From the NCBI GenBank assembly GCA_910585005.1, contig CAJUCN010000001.1:124001-188000 (forward strand): a stretch of 64,000 bases of DNA, given 5' to 3'. Numbering within the stretch: position 1 is the stretch's first letter; each line of letters opens with the position of its first letter. Under the pieces are notes generated by a model that was not told the origin of the DNA, searched no databases, and worked only from the letters and a program-made list of their open reading frames with translations. This stretch comes from an uncultured Lachnospiraceae bacterium. GTDB taxonomy: Bacteria > Bacillota > Clostridia > Lachnospirales > Lachnospiraceae. The position numbers and the translations under genes are program-made. Shown piece after piece: positions 49,471-59,336 of the stretch.

Positions 49471-50889
49471 CTACTCCTTATCGTCAAACAAAGACCTCTG
49501 ATGTGGCATTGGCATTACACCAAAATATTTATTTAAAATCACTTTTGTCCAAGAATTCCCTCCATCAGCAACAGATTCTGGAGAAACAAATTCTCCACTC
49601 CTCCCTGATCCCCGCTTCTTCCGCAATTCTTCTGACTCCATTCGAAGTTTTAAGGTTTCCTTCTTCTCTTCAAGCAAAAAGCAAACCGCCAAATGAAGAT
49701 TACTCCTGCTCCCATCTCTCACATAAATAAAATCCGGGAAAATATGATCCAGTGAAACTGCTATGCCTAATTCCTCTCTGATCTCACGCTTCAACGCAAT
49801 TTTACAAATCTCTAAAAAATCATCGCATTTATCGCCTATTATGTCCTCATGCCGGACATGGCCGCCTACATATGGCAGTTCTTTATCCTTCTCAGGTGAA
49901 TGATCCCCAACTGCCTTAGGCAATTTTTTTACCAGTAATACATAATTTGTTGCAACATCCTTTATCACTGCAATTGGCACGATTTGTACATAATTATAAT
50001 TTTCCTCTAAAACAGATCTTTTTTCAAAAAGGATCGGCAAAGCCAGTCCCCCAGCCCTTTCAAACAAATTATACGCCATCCAATACTTCACTTCAAATTG
50101 CCGCATGATCTGCTCCGGCATTTCCACATACCCAATTCTCTCTTCCAATAATTCCCTGATGATACGCAAAGTCGTCTCCGTAACCTCTTTTCCTACATCA
50201 TCCTGATTTTTATCCGAAGTATCTATACTATGTAATTCACGAAACAGCTTTCTTTTCCTTGCAGTATTCTCCGTATATTCTACTGCTTTTAGATATCCTT
50301 TCAAAACCTCTTCATTCATAATAGACCCTGGAACATCTGTCAAAAGCGATGCATATTCCCGCTCTATGGAAACCTCCGGTCTTGATTTATAGACAAAAAC
50401 AATATCAATATATGAGATCAGCTCTTTCATTGACAAAAACTGGTCTAAAACATTTTTCATCTCCTGTTCCATCTTGTCGTTATTTAAAAGCCATTGAAAC
50501 CAGCACATAGAGTCAAAAATGCCTCTATCGCACATGATCACATCATATTGTGTTCTATCAGACTCCAGTTCGCCAACCAAAGATTTAATAGAGTCACAAA
50601 CCGTCCACAAGTTAAACATAGGACTATGCTTATCTTTAACCGGACAAATGCTTGCAGATTCCAAAACCACTTTAACCTTGAAATCATTTCTCTTCAAAAA
50701 CTGCATCAGAGAATTAATGCTGGAAGTCTTCCCTGATTTAGGCATGCCGCTAAATTCTATAACCACCGGCCGTCTCTTTCGATATATTCCAATAATCTCT
50801 TTAACCCGCGCTGCTTCCTGTTTTAATTCTTTAATATATTGTCTCTTATCTCCTGAATCATTATTCATATAATTCTCGATACTCCTCAT
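49471..50889 (-). CDS. P-loop nucleoside/nucleotide kinase fused to NUDIX hydrolase
   Basis: A 472-residue fusion. The N-terminal kinase (about 40-250) has Walker A FSGMPKSGKTSSIN (48-56), VIMCDRGIFDSMCW (DRG, as in deoxynucleoside and thymidylate kinases) and VFVYKSRPEVSIERE. The C-terminal NUDIX domain (about 300-440) has LPYVGGHVRHED and ALKREIREELGIAVSLD, a NUDIX box with an insert between its two halves. It should phosphorylate one nucleotide and hydrolyse another. The start is 50889; ATG 50868 would shorten the overlap with the dNTPase gene from 29 to 8 bp. Confidence 0.8.
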   Translation of the reverse strand: MRSIENYMNNDSGDKRQYIKELKQEAARVKEIIGIYRKRRPVVIEFSGMPKSGKTSSINSLMQFLKRNDFKVKVVLESASICPVKDKHSPMFNLWTVCDSIKSLVGELESDRTQYDVIMCDRGIFDSMCWFQWLLNNDKMEQEMKNVLDQFLSMKELISYIDIVFVYKSRPEVSIEREYASLLTDVPGSIMNEEVLKGYLKAVEYTENTARKRKLFRELHSIDTSDKNQDDVGKEVTETTLRIIRELLEERIGYVEMPEQIMRQFEVKYWMAYNLFERAGGLALPILFEKRSVLEENYNYVQIVPIAVIKDVATNYVLLVKKLPKAVGDHSPEKDKELPYVGGHVRHEDIIGDKCDDFLEICKIALKREIREELGIAVSLDHIFPDFIYVRDGSRSNLHLAVCFLLEEKKETLKLRMESEELRKKRGSGRSGEFVSPESVADGGNSWTKVILNKYFGVMPMPHQRSLFDDKE

Positions 50890-52327
50890 ATGCAGACCGA
50901 TCCGTTAAAAATGATACATAATCAAAAATCATTCTCATCAAAACTGGTGAAATTATCCTTTCTGATTCTGGTGACTTTAGCAACACCCGAAGCGCGTTTC
51001 TGCATTCATAATCCTGCCAGTTCTTCCTATCCTCCACCAAAACGCCATAACCCAAACTTTGCTTTATTATTGTCAGCAAAGTATCTTTTTCCTCTTTGTG
51101 GAGAAATTCATCAATGCAATCCTTCATCAAATGATTAATATATTTATTAGGAAGCTGTTGAGGATTCGATTTATACGCACGCAACAACCTTCTTATAATG
51201 TACTCGCTTCTTCCATCCATACGTTGTACCTCATAAGAATCCAAAATTGCGTATTTTAACCCGTCGTTAAGAATTTTATCACTATTTCCTATTGATGTGC
51301 CTTTAAGAGAAAGCATTTCGTTGATATCGTTTATTTTTTCCTTACTTTGATAAAGCAATTCAAAATCTTCTACAGACTTGATCTGATATTTCTTTATAAT
51401 ACACTCCAGTTTTTCTTTTATCTCCTCCGTACTGGCAGATACATAAATCCCTATTACAAACTCTGCCAAGTAATGAGGAAACAGTTCCCACTCCCTGTCA
51501 CCGATCTCTTCACCACCTGAAGCTATCTTTTTCATTGCCCCATAGACATCTTTCAGTTCCTCTGATGCCGTCAAGCTGGTCAACGGTTCCAACTGTCTTA
51601 CAATTTGACCTGGAGACATAATTTTTTGAAAATATGCATCTTCAATGTCATGGTGACGCTGTGCGATCTCATCAGCCCACTTTACCAAAAAAGATTCCAC
51701 ACTCCAAGCCGGAACAAAACTACCATCCTCTAAAACCACACTCCAACACGGTACATATTTATCATAAAAAGTCGTCCTGCCTTTTTCTTCTAATTGTTTG
51801 TAAACAATACTGCTATGACCGCGTATTCCATAAAGCACAAAGTTGGAAAATTCACACCCTATCGTGTAATTTACTAATAATCGCACACTCTGCAAATTGT
51901 GCTTAAATCCCTTCATATTGTCCGGCATCTGCATAGCTGTTCCATCGCTTGCCGTATACTTCCGGTCTTCCCCGGAAGAGAATTTATGTATTGCTCTTTC
52001 TCCCACATGCCCAAAGGGAGTATGTCCTAAATCATGCCCTAAGGCAATTGCCTCAGCCAGATTTCTATCAAACCCAAGGATCTCCGACATGTTAACTGCA
52101 ATTCTGGCCACCTCTAATGTGTGTGTTAATCTGGTTCTTAAATGCTCTCTGACATTAGAATGAAACACCTGCGTTTTTGCAGACAAATTCCGGAAGGCTA
52201 CTGAGTATAGAATGTTTTCCCCTTCCTTTGCAAAAGAATGATTCTTATCACTTTGCCCATTTACCTGCACCAATGTTGCTGGTACACGGAGCAACTCCCC
52301 ATAACTAGCCAATTTCACTATCCCCAC
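50861..52327 (-). CDS. dNTP triphosphohydrolase (dGTPase family)
   Basis: A 488-residue HD-domain dNTPase. FRNLSAKTQVFHSNVREHLRTR with RLTHTLEVARIAVNMS, ALGHDLGHTPFGHVGE, NLQSVRLLVNY and WADEIAQRHHDIEDA are the dGTPase blocks. It cleaves dNTPs to nucleosides and triphosphate, which starves phage DNA synthesis in known defence systems. The start is GTG 52327 behind GGAAGGAT; a second GTG nine bases later is also possible. It is the first gene of the operon that runs to 47117. Confidence 0.88.
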   Translation of the reverse strand: MGIVKLASYGELLRVPATLVQVNGQSDKNHSFAKEGENILYSVAFRNLSAKTQVFHSNVREHLRTRLTHTLEVARIAVNMSEILGFDRNLAEAIALGHDLGHTPFGHVGERAIHKFSSGEDRKYTASDGTAMQMPDNMKGFKHNLQSVRLLVNYTIGCEFSNFVLYGIRGHSSIVYKQLEEKGRTTFYDKYVPCWSVVLEDGSFVPAWSVESFLVKWADEIAQRHHDIEDAYFQKIMSPGQIVRQLEPLTSLTASEELKDVYGAMKKIASGGEEIGDREWELFPHYLAEFVIGIYVSASTEEIKEKLECIIKKYQIKSVEDFELLYQSKEKINDINEMLSLKGTSIGNSDKILNDGLKYAILDSYEVQRMDGRSEYIIRRLLRAYKSNPQQLPNKYINHLMKDCIDEFLHKEEKDTLLTIIKQSLGYGVLVEDRKNWQDYECRNALRVLLKSPESERIISPVLMRMIFDYVSFLTDRSAYEEYRELYE

Positions 52328-52364
52328 ATCCTTCCCAAATTAACTACAAGCACAACATACTCTA

Positions 52365-52392
52365 AGTATAACAGATTCCTTATTTGTGTCAA
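52365..52392 (-). promoter_or_regulatory. Sigma-A promoter of the nucleotide-enzyme operon
   Basis: On the minus strand TTGACA (52387-52392), 16 bp, TATACT (52365-52370), about 35 bp upstream of the GTG start. Confidence 0.7.
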
Positions 52393-52407
52393 TAAACAAT
52401 CCGCCCT

Positions 52408-53505
52408 TTAATCCGCATAGATCCCTACCCCTCTCTGCCAAAAGTACTCCTTCCTTTCATCCTCATTTACCGTATGGACAAACAACTGCACCCCATAATT
52501 TTGGCAAATGGCATTCAGCTCGTCGGAATAAAAATCTTCGCGCATCGTAATCACGTCAATCAGATTCTTTCTGCAAAACTCCGCATATTGTTCCATTTCT
52601 TCCGGATTTCCCCTATATCCCTCTTCATATAAAGTGAAGATCATATTTTTGAATGGGTAGATTTCCTGGATGTCTCCATACATATACGCATGGTAGATCT
52701 GAACGACCACCCGGTCCAGAACTTCTTCACATCCATACACGCGCGCAGTATCCACCATTTCCTGGAACTCCTTGCGGTAATAATCCCCTTCCGCCGACTT
52801 GGTATCTGTAATAAGGTATACATCCTTATGTTCCTTCATAAAGAGGACTATTTCATCAAAAGACAGCGGTGTATATTTTCCATAAATCGGTGTCTTCATA
52901 AATACTTCTTTTGTGGGCACGGCATCTTCTGAGAACCCTTCCTGCATTCCTGTCCCCCAGTCGTGGCATGCCACCAATTTCTGGTCAGCAGTAAGGATCA
53001 TATCACACTCGAATACCCTATCACCATCCAAAAAACTTTTTTCTAATGCCTCCTTGGAGTTCGTGTACGCCAGGCCGTCAACGGTGCCCAATGCATGAAT
53101 TACTACTTTATTTTCATCATACCAATGCTCTGCCGATCTGTGGATCTGATACTTCATAAATGATGTTATCCCCGCTTTCTGCCACCCCACAGCCAAAAAG
53201 ATCACAGCGGCTGCTAAAAGCAGGCAATGGAGATATTTTCCGGAAATCCATTTCTTTCTTATGAGAATAAAGATGCTTCCTCCCACCAAGAGCATAAAAC
53301 CAAACGCCGGCAGACATACCTCCATAAGAAACAGGCTTCGTTTATTTTCCAAAAAATTCATAAATTCCCGATCCGCTGTTGCAAGCAAAAGTTCCCCATA
53401 CTTTTGCCTGGTCCAAACAGATGCCACCAAAAAGAAAAACATTGCTGAACAGATTAAAACATTGACCCAAATACAAAACTGGCCTTTTTTCACTTTTGAT
53501 TTCAT
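52408..53505 (-). CDS. Membrane-anchored glycerophosphodiester phosphodiesterase family protein
   Basis: A 365-residue protein. Three N-terminal membrane helices (to about residue 125) precede a GDPD domain on the outside: VVIHALGTVDGLAYTNSKEA (active-site His), VFECDMILTADQKLVACHDW (second His) and YLITDTKSAEGD. It should cleave glycerophosphodiester bonds in lipids or teichoic-acid-like polymers. It follows the LtaS-like gene by 8 bp, so the two probably build and trim the same polymer. Confidence 0.82.
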   Translation of the reverse strand: MKSKVKKGQFCIWVNVLICSAMFFFLVASVWTRQKYGELLLATADREFMNFLENKRSLFLMEVCLPAFGFMLLVGGSIFILIRKKWISGKYLHCLLLAAAVIFLAVGWQKAGITSFMKYQIHRSAEHWYDENKVVIHALGTVDGLAYTNSKEALEKSFLDGDRVFECDMILTADQKLVACHDWGTGMQEGFSEDAVPTKEVFMKTPIYGKYTPLSFDEIVLFMKEHKDVYLITDTKSAEGDYYRKEFQEMVDTARVYGCEEVLDRVVVQIYHAYMYGDIQEIYPFKNMIFTLYEEGYRGNPEEMEQYAEFCRKNLIDVITMREDFYSDELNAICQNYGVQLFVHTVNEDERKEYFWQRGVGIYAD

Positions 53506-53513
53506 AATGCTCC

Positions 53514-55073
53514 CTATGCTATGACAAATTGGGAAAAATAGTATTTAGAAAATAATTTAAGTTCTTTTTCAAATTTCTCTTTTCCTATCATCTCCGGCAG
53601 TGTCATTTTATCAGAAAATAAATTTACCCCCAGCCCAAGGTAATCGCCTTCTATCTTAACATCTAACGATGCTAAAATCGTTGGAAATAAGTCGATCACG
53701 CTAAATTCCCTGTTTTTCGGCCTAACCGGGGAAAGGGTTCTTGGTATATTGATAAAGCAATTGTATACATTTCTTTCGTAATCGCCAATATCATCCCAAA
53801 AAGTATTATTCATACTTAAATGGTCGCCTGTAACCACTATTGTCGTATTCGCGTACCACTCCTGCTCCTGACACCACGAAATAAAATCGTATACCTGTCT
53901 GCTTGCACAGGATATTGCATTGGCAAATTGACTGCCATGCTGGTTCTGGCATAACCTGCAGGCATACCCTTCCGGATGATGTGTGTCAACGGTAAGCATC
54001 GTAAAATTAAAGGGATTCTCATTCTGTGCAATCTCAGAGAGCTGCTGCTTTGCAAACGCAAACAGTTTTTCATCTTCCATCCCCCAATATTCCAGGTAAT
54101 CAGAAGGTATGATCCCATTTTCAACTGCCTTATCATAATCCAAGATTACATAATCTCCATGTTGGTCGTAAAAGGCCCTGCGTCCGCCGAAAGTTGCATC
54201 AGAACCGCACATAAAATAATTCTTGTATCCTTCCTCTTCTAATATTTCCCCAAGGGTAACAAGCCCCGGCAAAAACGTTTCATATTCGCCGCTGCTGTTT
54301 CCTTCAATGGGTAATTTATAAGGTACTCCGGATGAACTGGCGAGCAATCCTGCAATGGTCCACCCACCACCATAATTATGTGCTCCCCCTAGCTTTTCAT
54401 TATCAGAAAAATTCAAATTTTCATCTGACAGCTTGGTCAATTCAGGAATGTAATTGATCTCCTTGGCTCCGCCTGCCTCAGTGGATGCATAGGTTGATTC
54501 CATAGACTCCACATAAATTAACAATAAATTCCTTTTACTTTCAGGAAACTCAATGTGTACCGCTTCAGGAGAAACGTAATAATCTTCAAACAATGTGGAA
54601 TCCTGGCTTACTTCCGCCAGGTATGCAGGAACGCCCATTTTGACCGCCTTACTTCCCAGGCTCACCAATAAAAGGAAAATGAAACCGCTCATACACACAT
54701 ACTTAATTGTCTGCCCCATCTTATGGGATATATGCAGATTCCATTTCTTGCGGAAAAGCCGCAGATGAAAATCTATGCATAACCTTCTTGTCGTATAATC
54801 CCAAAAAACATAAAGCAGGAATAGTAATATCGCGCCTGAAACAGATGGATACAGACATGCCATCGCATATTCATTCAAAATCCCTTGTGATGTCCCTTCC
54901 ATAGGTGAAAATAGCTGGTACACCACGATCGAAAAATCCATTTCACCAAATACAGCTAAAAACCATTTACAGGATGATTCCGCAAGAAGCAAAAGAAATA
55001 AGGCGAAAAGCAGCATCGCTCTGCCAAGGATATTCCAGATAAATGAAATTTTCTTTTTCCTATTTTTTCTCAT
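53514..55073 (-). CDS. LtaS-like phosphoglycerol transferase
   Basis: About 519 residues: four or five N-terminal membrane helices, then an extracytoplasmic sulfatase-fold domain. LLLIYVESMESTYAS (metal Glu), HNYGGGWTIAGLLASSSG (catalytic Thr), VDTHHPEG and VVTGDHLSMN are the LtaS/MdoB blocks. It should move phosphoglycerol or a related group from a lipid to a glycan or polymer. The start chosen is MRKNRKKKISF (55073) behind GGGA; ATGs at 55097-55086 are possible. It overlaps the small membrane protein gene. Confidence 0.82.
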   Translation of the reverse strand: MRKNRKKKISFIWNILGRAMLLFALFLLLLAESSCKWFLAVFGEMDFSIVVYQLFSPMEGTSQGILNEYAMACLYPSVSGAILLFLLYVFWDYTTRRLCIDFHLRLFRKKWNLHISHKMGQTIKYVCMSGFIFLLLVSLGSKAVKMGVPAYLAEVSQDSTLFEDYYVSPEAVHIEFPESKRNLLLIYVESMESTYASTEAGGAKEINYIPELTKLSDENLNFSDNEKLGGAHNYGGGWTIAGLLASSSGVPYKLPIEGNSSGEYETFLPGLVTLGEILEEEGYKNYFMCGSDATFGGRRAFYDQHGDYVILDYDKAVENGIIPSDYLEYWGMEDEKLFAFAKQQLSEIAQNENPFNFTMLTVDTHHPEGYACRLCQNQHGSQFANAISCASRQVYDFISWCQEQEWYANTTIVVTGDHLSMNNTFWDDIGDYERNVYNCFINIPRTLSPVRPKNREFSVIDLFPTILASLDVKIEGDYLGLGVNLFSDKMTLPEMIGKEKFEKELKLFSKYYFSQFVIA

Positions 55074-55401
55074 TCTCTTTTTTCCCATCATCCGCATTAA
55101 AACTAACAGAAACCCCGATACATTTTCTTACTATTTCTTCTACATATGGCAGAATAACCGCAATCAAAGATGCAAGAACCACATATTTCGTAAAAAACGG
55201 GAAGCTTGTCAATGCCGATTCTGTGATATCCCCCTGGCCAAACAAGTAGGTAAGCAGCGCTTGTACGATCCAAGTGTTTAGCAGAACATAAATCCCAAAC
55301 CTGACTAACATGGACTGCCACCCGATTCCTGTTTCACCGGAACGTTTCCTGTAGATTGCCATCGAGATGAACGATGGGAACAAAAGCCCAACTACGATCA
55401 T
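55060..55401 (-). CDS. Small three-helix membrane protein
   Basis: A 113-residue protein with membrane segments near 1-15, 32-52 and 70-90, and a charged tail (NADDGKKENEKK). AGGAGG stands 9 bases before the ATG. I do not know its function. It sits between the CotH and LtaS-like genes and overlaps the latter, so it likely assists that enzyme. Confidence 0.7.
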   Translation of the reverse strand: MIVVGLLFPSFISMAIYRKRSGETGIGWQSMLVRFGIYVLLNTWIVQALLTYLFGQGDITESALTSFPFFTKYVVLASLIAVILPYVEEIVRKCIGVSVSFNADDGKKENEKK

Positions 55402-55438
55402 TGATTATTTCCTCCTAACCTCTTTACACAATAGATTT

Positions 55439-57355
55439 CTATTTTCCCATCCATAAAGATTGATAACCGTCCTCTGCACCTTGCTGAAAGAAAACTTTCA
55501 TGCTGTCATCTTCTGTCCAGTCATATGCAAACGGTACATTGCTACTGTCTGTCTCGTAATTAATTTCCCCGCTTGAAGCATTATAAAAGATAAATCCACA
55601 GCCCTCAGGTATTCTTTGACATGAGATGCCTATATACTCTAATAATTCCCTCACGTCTTCATCATACCCGTCGCCAATCCTAATAAGGAAATTACTGTTT
55701 TTAAAATTACTGTATTGCACCGACCTTATGATTAATGCATTTTCATTCTGTACCTCTGCTACCCGTTCATAATATTCGTCCATCGCATGCAGCCTTGTCA
55801 GAACATACTCTGTAAAAGCAGAAAGCTTTAATTCCGGATTTTCATATGACCCATCCGGCCACCTGGCCATATCTCTTAAATACGCACCGGAATCGAATAT
55901 GACATGTTCAAAATTCTCCAGCATAACTCTGATTGCTTCATCTGACCACTTTCCCGCCCTCAGTTCTGCATATTTGCCTAGATATGCCTCCCACGCAGCC
56001 TCATTATTCCTCATAAGAAGCTGGTATAACGGTCCGCTCTCCATAAGACGATGAGTAGATGCCTGTAGTCCATACGGCACTGTCAAATTATCAGCTTCCG
56101 TCCTCCATATATTCCCCCATGTAATGTCCATATCCCATGGTGTATACAAATATTTATATGCCCCATCCCCGGACAGCTTTGCCGTAAGGTACATATTCTT
56201 GGTTTCATTATTTGCAACATTGTCTACTCCCTGTATTAAATTAATAAATAGCATATAATCAACTGCATTTTCCAAGTCCATACTGGAATAAAGCCATGAA
56301 TCTTCTATATCAGTATCATTTAGCTTTTCATAAAAATCATATAAAATGGTCCAGTCCTCTTTCCCACTGCTGGATATCCTGTAACCTGCAATAGACCCAT
56401 CCTCAGCATAAGCAATTGGATACTCACTGTTCCAAAGCACCTTTTTATAAATACATTCCCCGGCATTCTTTTTCGTATTCATCTGTAAGTCATCAATCGG
56501 GTAGCCAAGGGCATACAAGCCCCAATACTGCCCATTCAAGAACAATTCTACATACTCATACCTCATCCCGTTTTCTATCTGAAAAGAATTATCCATGCTG
56601 CACGTTTCCATCCAAAGATTTGACGAAAATACATTTCTGATCTTTTCCTGGTCATTATATGCAGCATAAAGAATCCAATCATCATCCTTCCGCATCCCTA
56701 AAAGCGAACATTTATTTTTCCGGATTCGGTCATTTGGCAGATGATCCGTTAAAGTAATCTTATAGCCAAGCTTCGGATAACTTTTGGTTGAACCTCCTCT
56801 GACATGAATCAATCCGGACGACTCAATTACTTTTTGTACAACGCCCTCCCTGTTATCAAAAAGCTGCATGCTCATTTGGACATTCTCTTCTGTGATTTCA
56901 TCTCCGACGTCAATATTCATAATTGGCAAAGTTGTACACTTTAGCTTATACACCGAATATTTTTTGTCTGTATATATGACAAGATCTATCGTATCGTTTT
57001 CCCTGATCAGGTCATTTGTTATTTCCTTTTCTTTTATTGCAATACTTACTTCTGCCTCCTGTGGGATCATCTTAATCACTGGATTATAAACATCAAAGTC
57101 GCTGCCCTGCATAGAATAATAAAATACTTCATTCGTATCATCAAAAAAAAGAGGACTTTCGTTAAATATAAGTTCTGAAATCAATAAGGCTTTACTCTCA
57201 TCATACATTCCTAGGATCCCATCAAACTTCTCTTCTGACACAATATAATCATTAAATCTTTTCCCGGAATTGTTTTCTTTTGCCATTAAAAAGAACAGCA
57301 ATACGACAGTCAGACTTAAAATGCAAATTATACACCGTTTTCTCTTTTCTTTCAT
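55439..57355 (-). CDS. CotH-like secreted kinase-fold protein, second copy
   Basis: About 638 residues with an N-terminal signal anchor (MKEKRKRCIICILSLTVVLL) and a CotH domain: IHVRGGSTKSYPKLGYKI, CSLLGMRKDDDWILYAAYND, YVELFLNGQYWGLYAL and YLYTPWDMDITWGN, the last with the metal Asp. Landmarks align with the copy at 7349-9220, but the sequences differ widely outside them. The start is ATG 57355; a TTG at 57436 would give a longer N-terminus lacking a signal. It follows the DUF6056-like gene and precedes the LtaS-like genes in one operon. Confidence 0.78.
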   Translation of the reverse strand: MKEKRKRCIICILSLTVVLLFFLMAKENNSGKRFNDYIVSEEKFDGILGMYDESKALLISELIFNESPLFFDDTNEVFYYSMQGSDFDVYNPVIKMIPQEAEVSIAIKEKEITNDLIRENDTIDLVIYTDKKYSVYKLKCTTLPIMNIDVGDEITEENVQMSMQLFDNREGVVQKVIESSGLIHVRGGSTKSYPKLGYKITLTDHLPNDRIRKNKCSLLGMRKDDDWILYAAYNDQEKIRNVFSSNLWMETCSMDNSFQIENGMRYEYVELFLNGQYWGLYALGYPIDDLQMNTKKNAGECIYKKVLWNSEYPIAYAEDGSIAGYRISSSGKEDWTILYDFYEKLNDTDIEDSWLYSSMDLENAVDYMLFINLIQGVDNVANNETKNMYLTAKLSGDGAYKYLYTPWDMDITWGNIWRTEADNLTVPYGLQASTHRLMESGPLYQLLMRNNEAAWEAYLGKYAELRAGKWSDEAIRVMLENFEHVIFDSGAYLRDMARWPDGSYENPELKLSAFTEYVLTRLHAMDEYYERVAEVQNENALIIRSVQYSNFKNSNFLIRIGDGYDEDVRELLEYIGISCQRIPEGCGFIFYNASSGEINYETDSSNVPFAYDWTEDDSMKVFFQQGAEDGYQSLWMGK

Positions 57356-57438
57356 ATACAATACCACATATCCTCGCTTCCACTCAACAGCAGCCTTCTT
57401 CATGCCACGCCAAGCACATGCGGGCAGCAAAGACAAAA

Positions 57439-59133
57439 TTAATATGAAATTTCCATTTCTTCTATTATCTCTTCGCCACTTGAATCAGCAAATACATAAA
57501 CACTAACCGTCCCAGTGTCTCCATGAGGCATACGAATCAATAAATTATTTTCAAACGACTGTAAAACCTGTACCGTTTCCATTCCCTGTGACTCGCTATT
57601 ATTAAAGATGGAAACATATTGCAAATCACATTTAAAATACGAAGGCGCAATGCGAATATAAATGTCCCCATCTCCACTTGCATACACCGGATCCGAAACA
57701 TATTGTATTGTTTTCTTGCCAAAATAATTAGCGCATTCAGTATTGATTAGATAATCCGGATCTTCTTTAATATCCACGGTCATAAACTCATCCACAGAAA
57801 TAGGCAACGAAAAAATAAAAACATCTTCATTTGTGTCTTTACTTATTATATCATAGACCTCATTTACACCACGGTAATAACTCTGAATATCCCCCTCCGT
57901 CAACTTCATCAACGTCCGATATGGAATCAAGGACGAAAACTTCCATCCATCTCTTTTAATTGGCATAATGATTAGTAAAAGCAGCAGCATAAGCACCACT
58001 TCTCTCTTATAATTTGCCTGAATGCGGGCAGCAGATATTTTTCCCACGAAAAACGAAATTGAGATCGCCGAAATGACAAAAGCAAGAGTAAGCATAAACC
58101 TGCATCGATTCGGTCCGCCACCGCTGCTATACCCAAGGCAGATTGGAAAATATGTCACAATTGGAGTAAAAAAATTTAATCCAATCATAATCCATGAATA
58201 AGTATTGTTTACTGACTGTTTTTTCCCAATTGAGACACCAATAAAAAAGGCGATCAGAACAAAAATAATAAAAAACGTATCTAAAAACAGCCACTCCGCC
58301 GTTGCCACTACTTCGCTAAAACTGAAAATAATAGCCCGGAACAAATGTAATCCGCTGTCATCAATCACCGAATGACGTACAAAATTTCCTGGCGCCAATG
58401 AATTAGCTAATGCCCCCCCCACTGCAATTGCAAACAAAATATAATCCTTTTTACATGCAGATTTTTTTAGCATTTTGGAAACAGTAACTATTAAAAGCCA
58501 ATAGCATTCGATTGCTGCAACCGCCAAACACCCGCCGGAGGCGCAAAAAAACAATATCCCTGCAAGCACATAGATACTTCTTTTATTTGATAAAAGAATC
58601 AGTCCCAACCCCATCAGCGCCAGAGAAAGAGGGAGTGTATATCCTATTGCTCCTGTATACCAATAGAAAATCTGATACCAGACTTCAAATCCTAAAACTC
58701 CAGCAAAACTGCACAGACATAAGAGCAGCCTATGCTTTATAGAACTGGTTTCCTGCTTAAAAATACCATAGACAAATGTGCATAGACTTATTGCAAATAG
58801 CACAGCGCTGGCAACCATAATTAATCGAAGCTGAAAAAGTCCCCCTCCCAACAGTGGATTGAGAAGTTCCCATGCAAACATTGAAAAATATGCTCCCTGC
58901 CAATTAAAAAACATTCCTTTGGCATAGCGCAGAGAAGCCATAAATAATTCCACAATGCTCTTTTTTTCCTCCCATACTGTTCCAGAAAAATCATCACCTC
59001 TATAAAACGCCATAGAAGATGCCACAGTAATAGGCAGAACCACCATTATAATAGCTGCAATTAACAAAATAGTTGTAAAAAAATGTATTCGATAATCCTT
59101 ATCTGCTTTGATTCTATTCCATTTTTCCTTCAT
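57439..59133 (-). CDS. DUF6056-like polytopic membrane protein, second copy
   Basis: About 564 residues with ten or eleven membrane helices and a C-terminal beta-rich domain outside. The first outer loop has SSMAFYRGDDFSGTVW and FFNWQGAYFSMFAWE, and SLAPGNFVRHS matches VAAPGNWVRAE of the copy at 2363-3853. The start is ATG 59133, eight bases behind AGGGGA. It probably transfers a sugar or other group from a polyprenyl carrier. It is first in the operon ending with GDPD. Confidence 0.75.
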   Translation of the reverse strand: MKEKWNRIKADKDYRIHFFTTILLIAAIIMVVLPITVASSMAFYRGDDFSGTVWEEKKSIVELFMASLRYAKGMFFNWQGAYFSMFAWELLNPLLGGGLFQLRLIMVASAVLFAISLCTFVYGIFKQETSSIKHRLLLCLCSFAGVLGFEVWYQIFYWYTGAIGYTLPLSLALMGLGLILLSNKRSIYVLAGILFFCASGGCLAVAAIECYWLLIVTVSKMLKKSACKKDYILFAIAVGGALANSLAPGNFVRHSVIDDSGLHLFRAIIFSFSEVVATAEWLFLDTFFIIFVLIAFFIGVSIGKKQSVNNTYSWIMIGLNFFTPIVTYFPICLGYSSGGGPNRCRFMLTLAFVISAISISFFVGKISAARIQANYKREVVLMLLLLLIIMPIKRDGWKFSSLIPYRTLMKLTEGDIQSYYRGVNEVYDIISKDTNEDVFIFSLPISVDEFMTVDIKEDPDYLINTECANYFGKKTIQYVSDPVYASGDGDIYIRIAPSYFKCDLQYVSIFNNSESQGMETVQVLQSFENNLLIRMPHGDTGTVSVYVFADSSGEEIIEEMEISY

Positions 59134-59181
59134 TATATATCCCCTTTCGCTATATCCTTGCCGCTGTATACGCACAATACC

Positions 59182-59210
59182 ACCTTACCGTTGATCTACT
59201 GCCTTGTCAA
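59182..59210 (-). promoter_or_regulatory. Weak candidate promoter of the DUF6056-CotH-LtaS operon
   Basis: On the minus strand TTGACA (59205-59210), 17 bp, TAAGGT (59182-59187). The -35 is perfect and the -10 poor. The rest of the gap 59134-59336 contains a short open stretch (27 codons from an ATG at 59310) with no ribosome binding site. Confidence 0.35.
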
Positions 59211-59336
59211 TATGCCACATCGGATTTCATGCAAAACGCTTTCTTAAATCTGCACCATCCGGTTTAAAATAATTTGCCTCATGAAATCCTTGCCATTTTG
59301 GTTTTTCCATATAAGCATCTCTCAGGCATATCTTTT

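Noticed and set aside
52641..52823. 60-codon frame inside the GDPD gene
   Set aside because: It is an out-of-frame shadow of the GDPD domain, which is continuous in its own frame.
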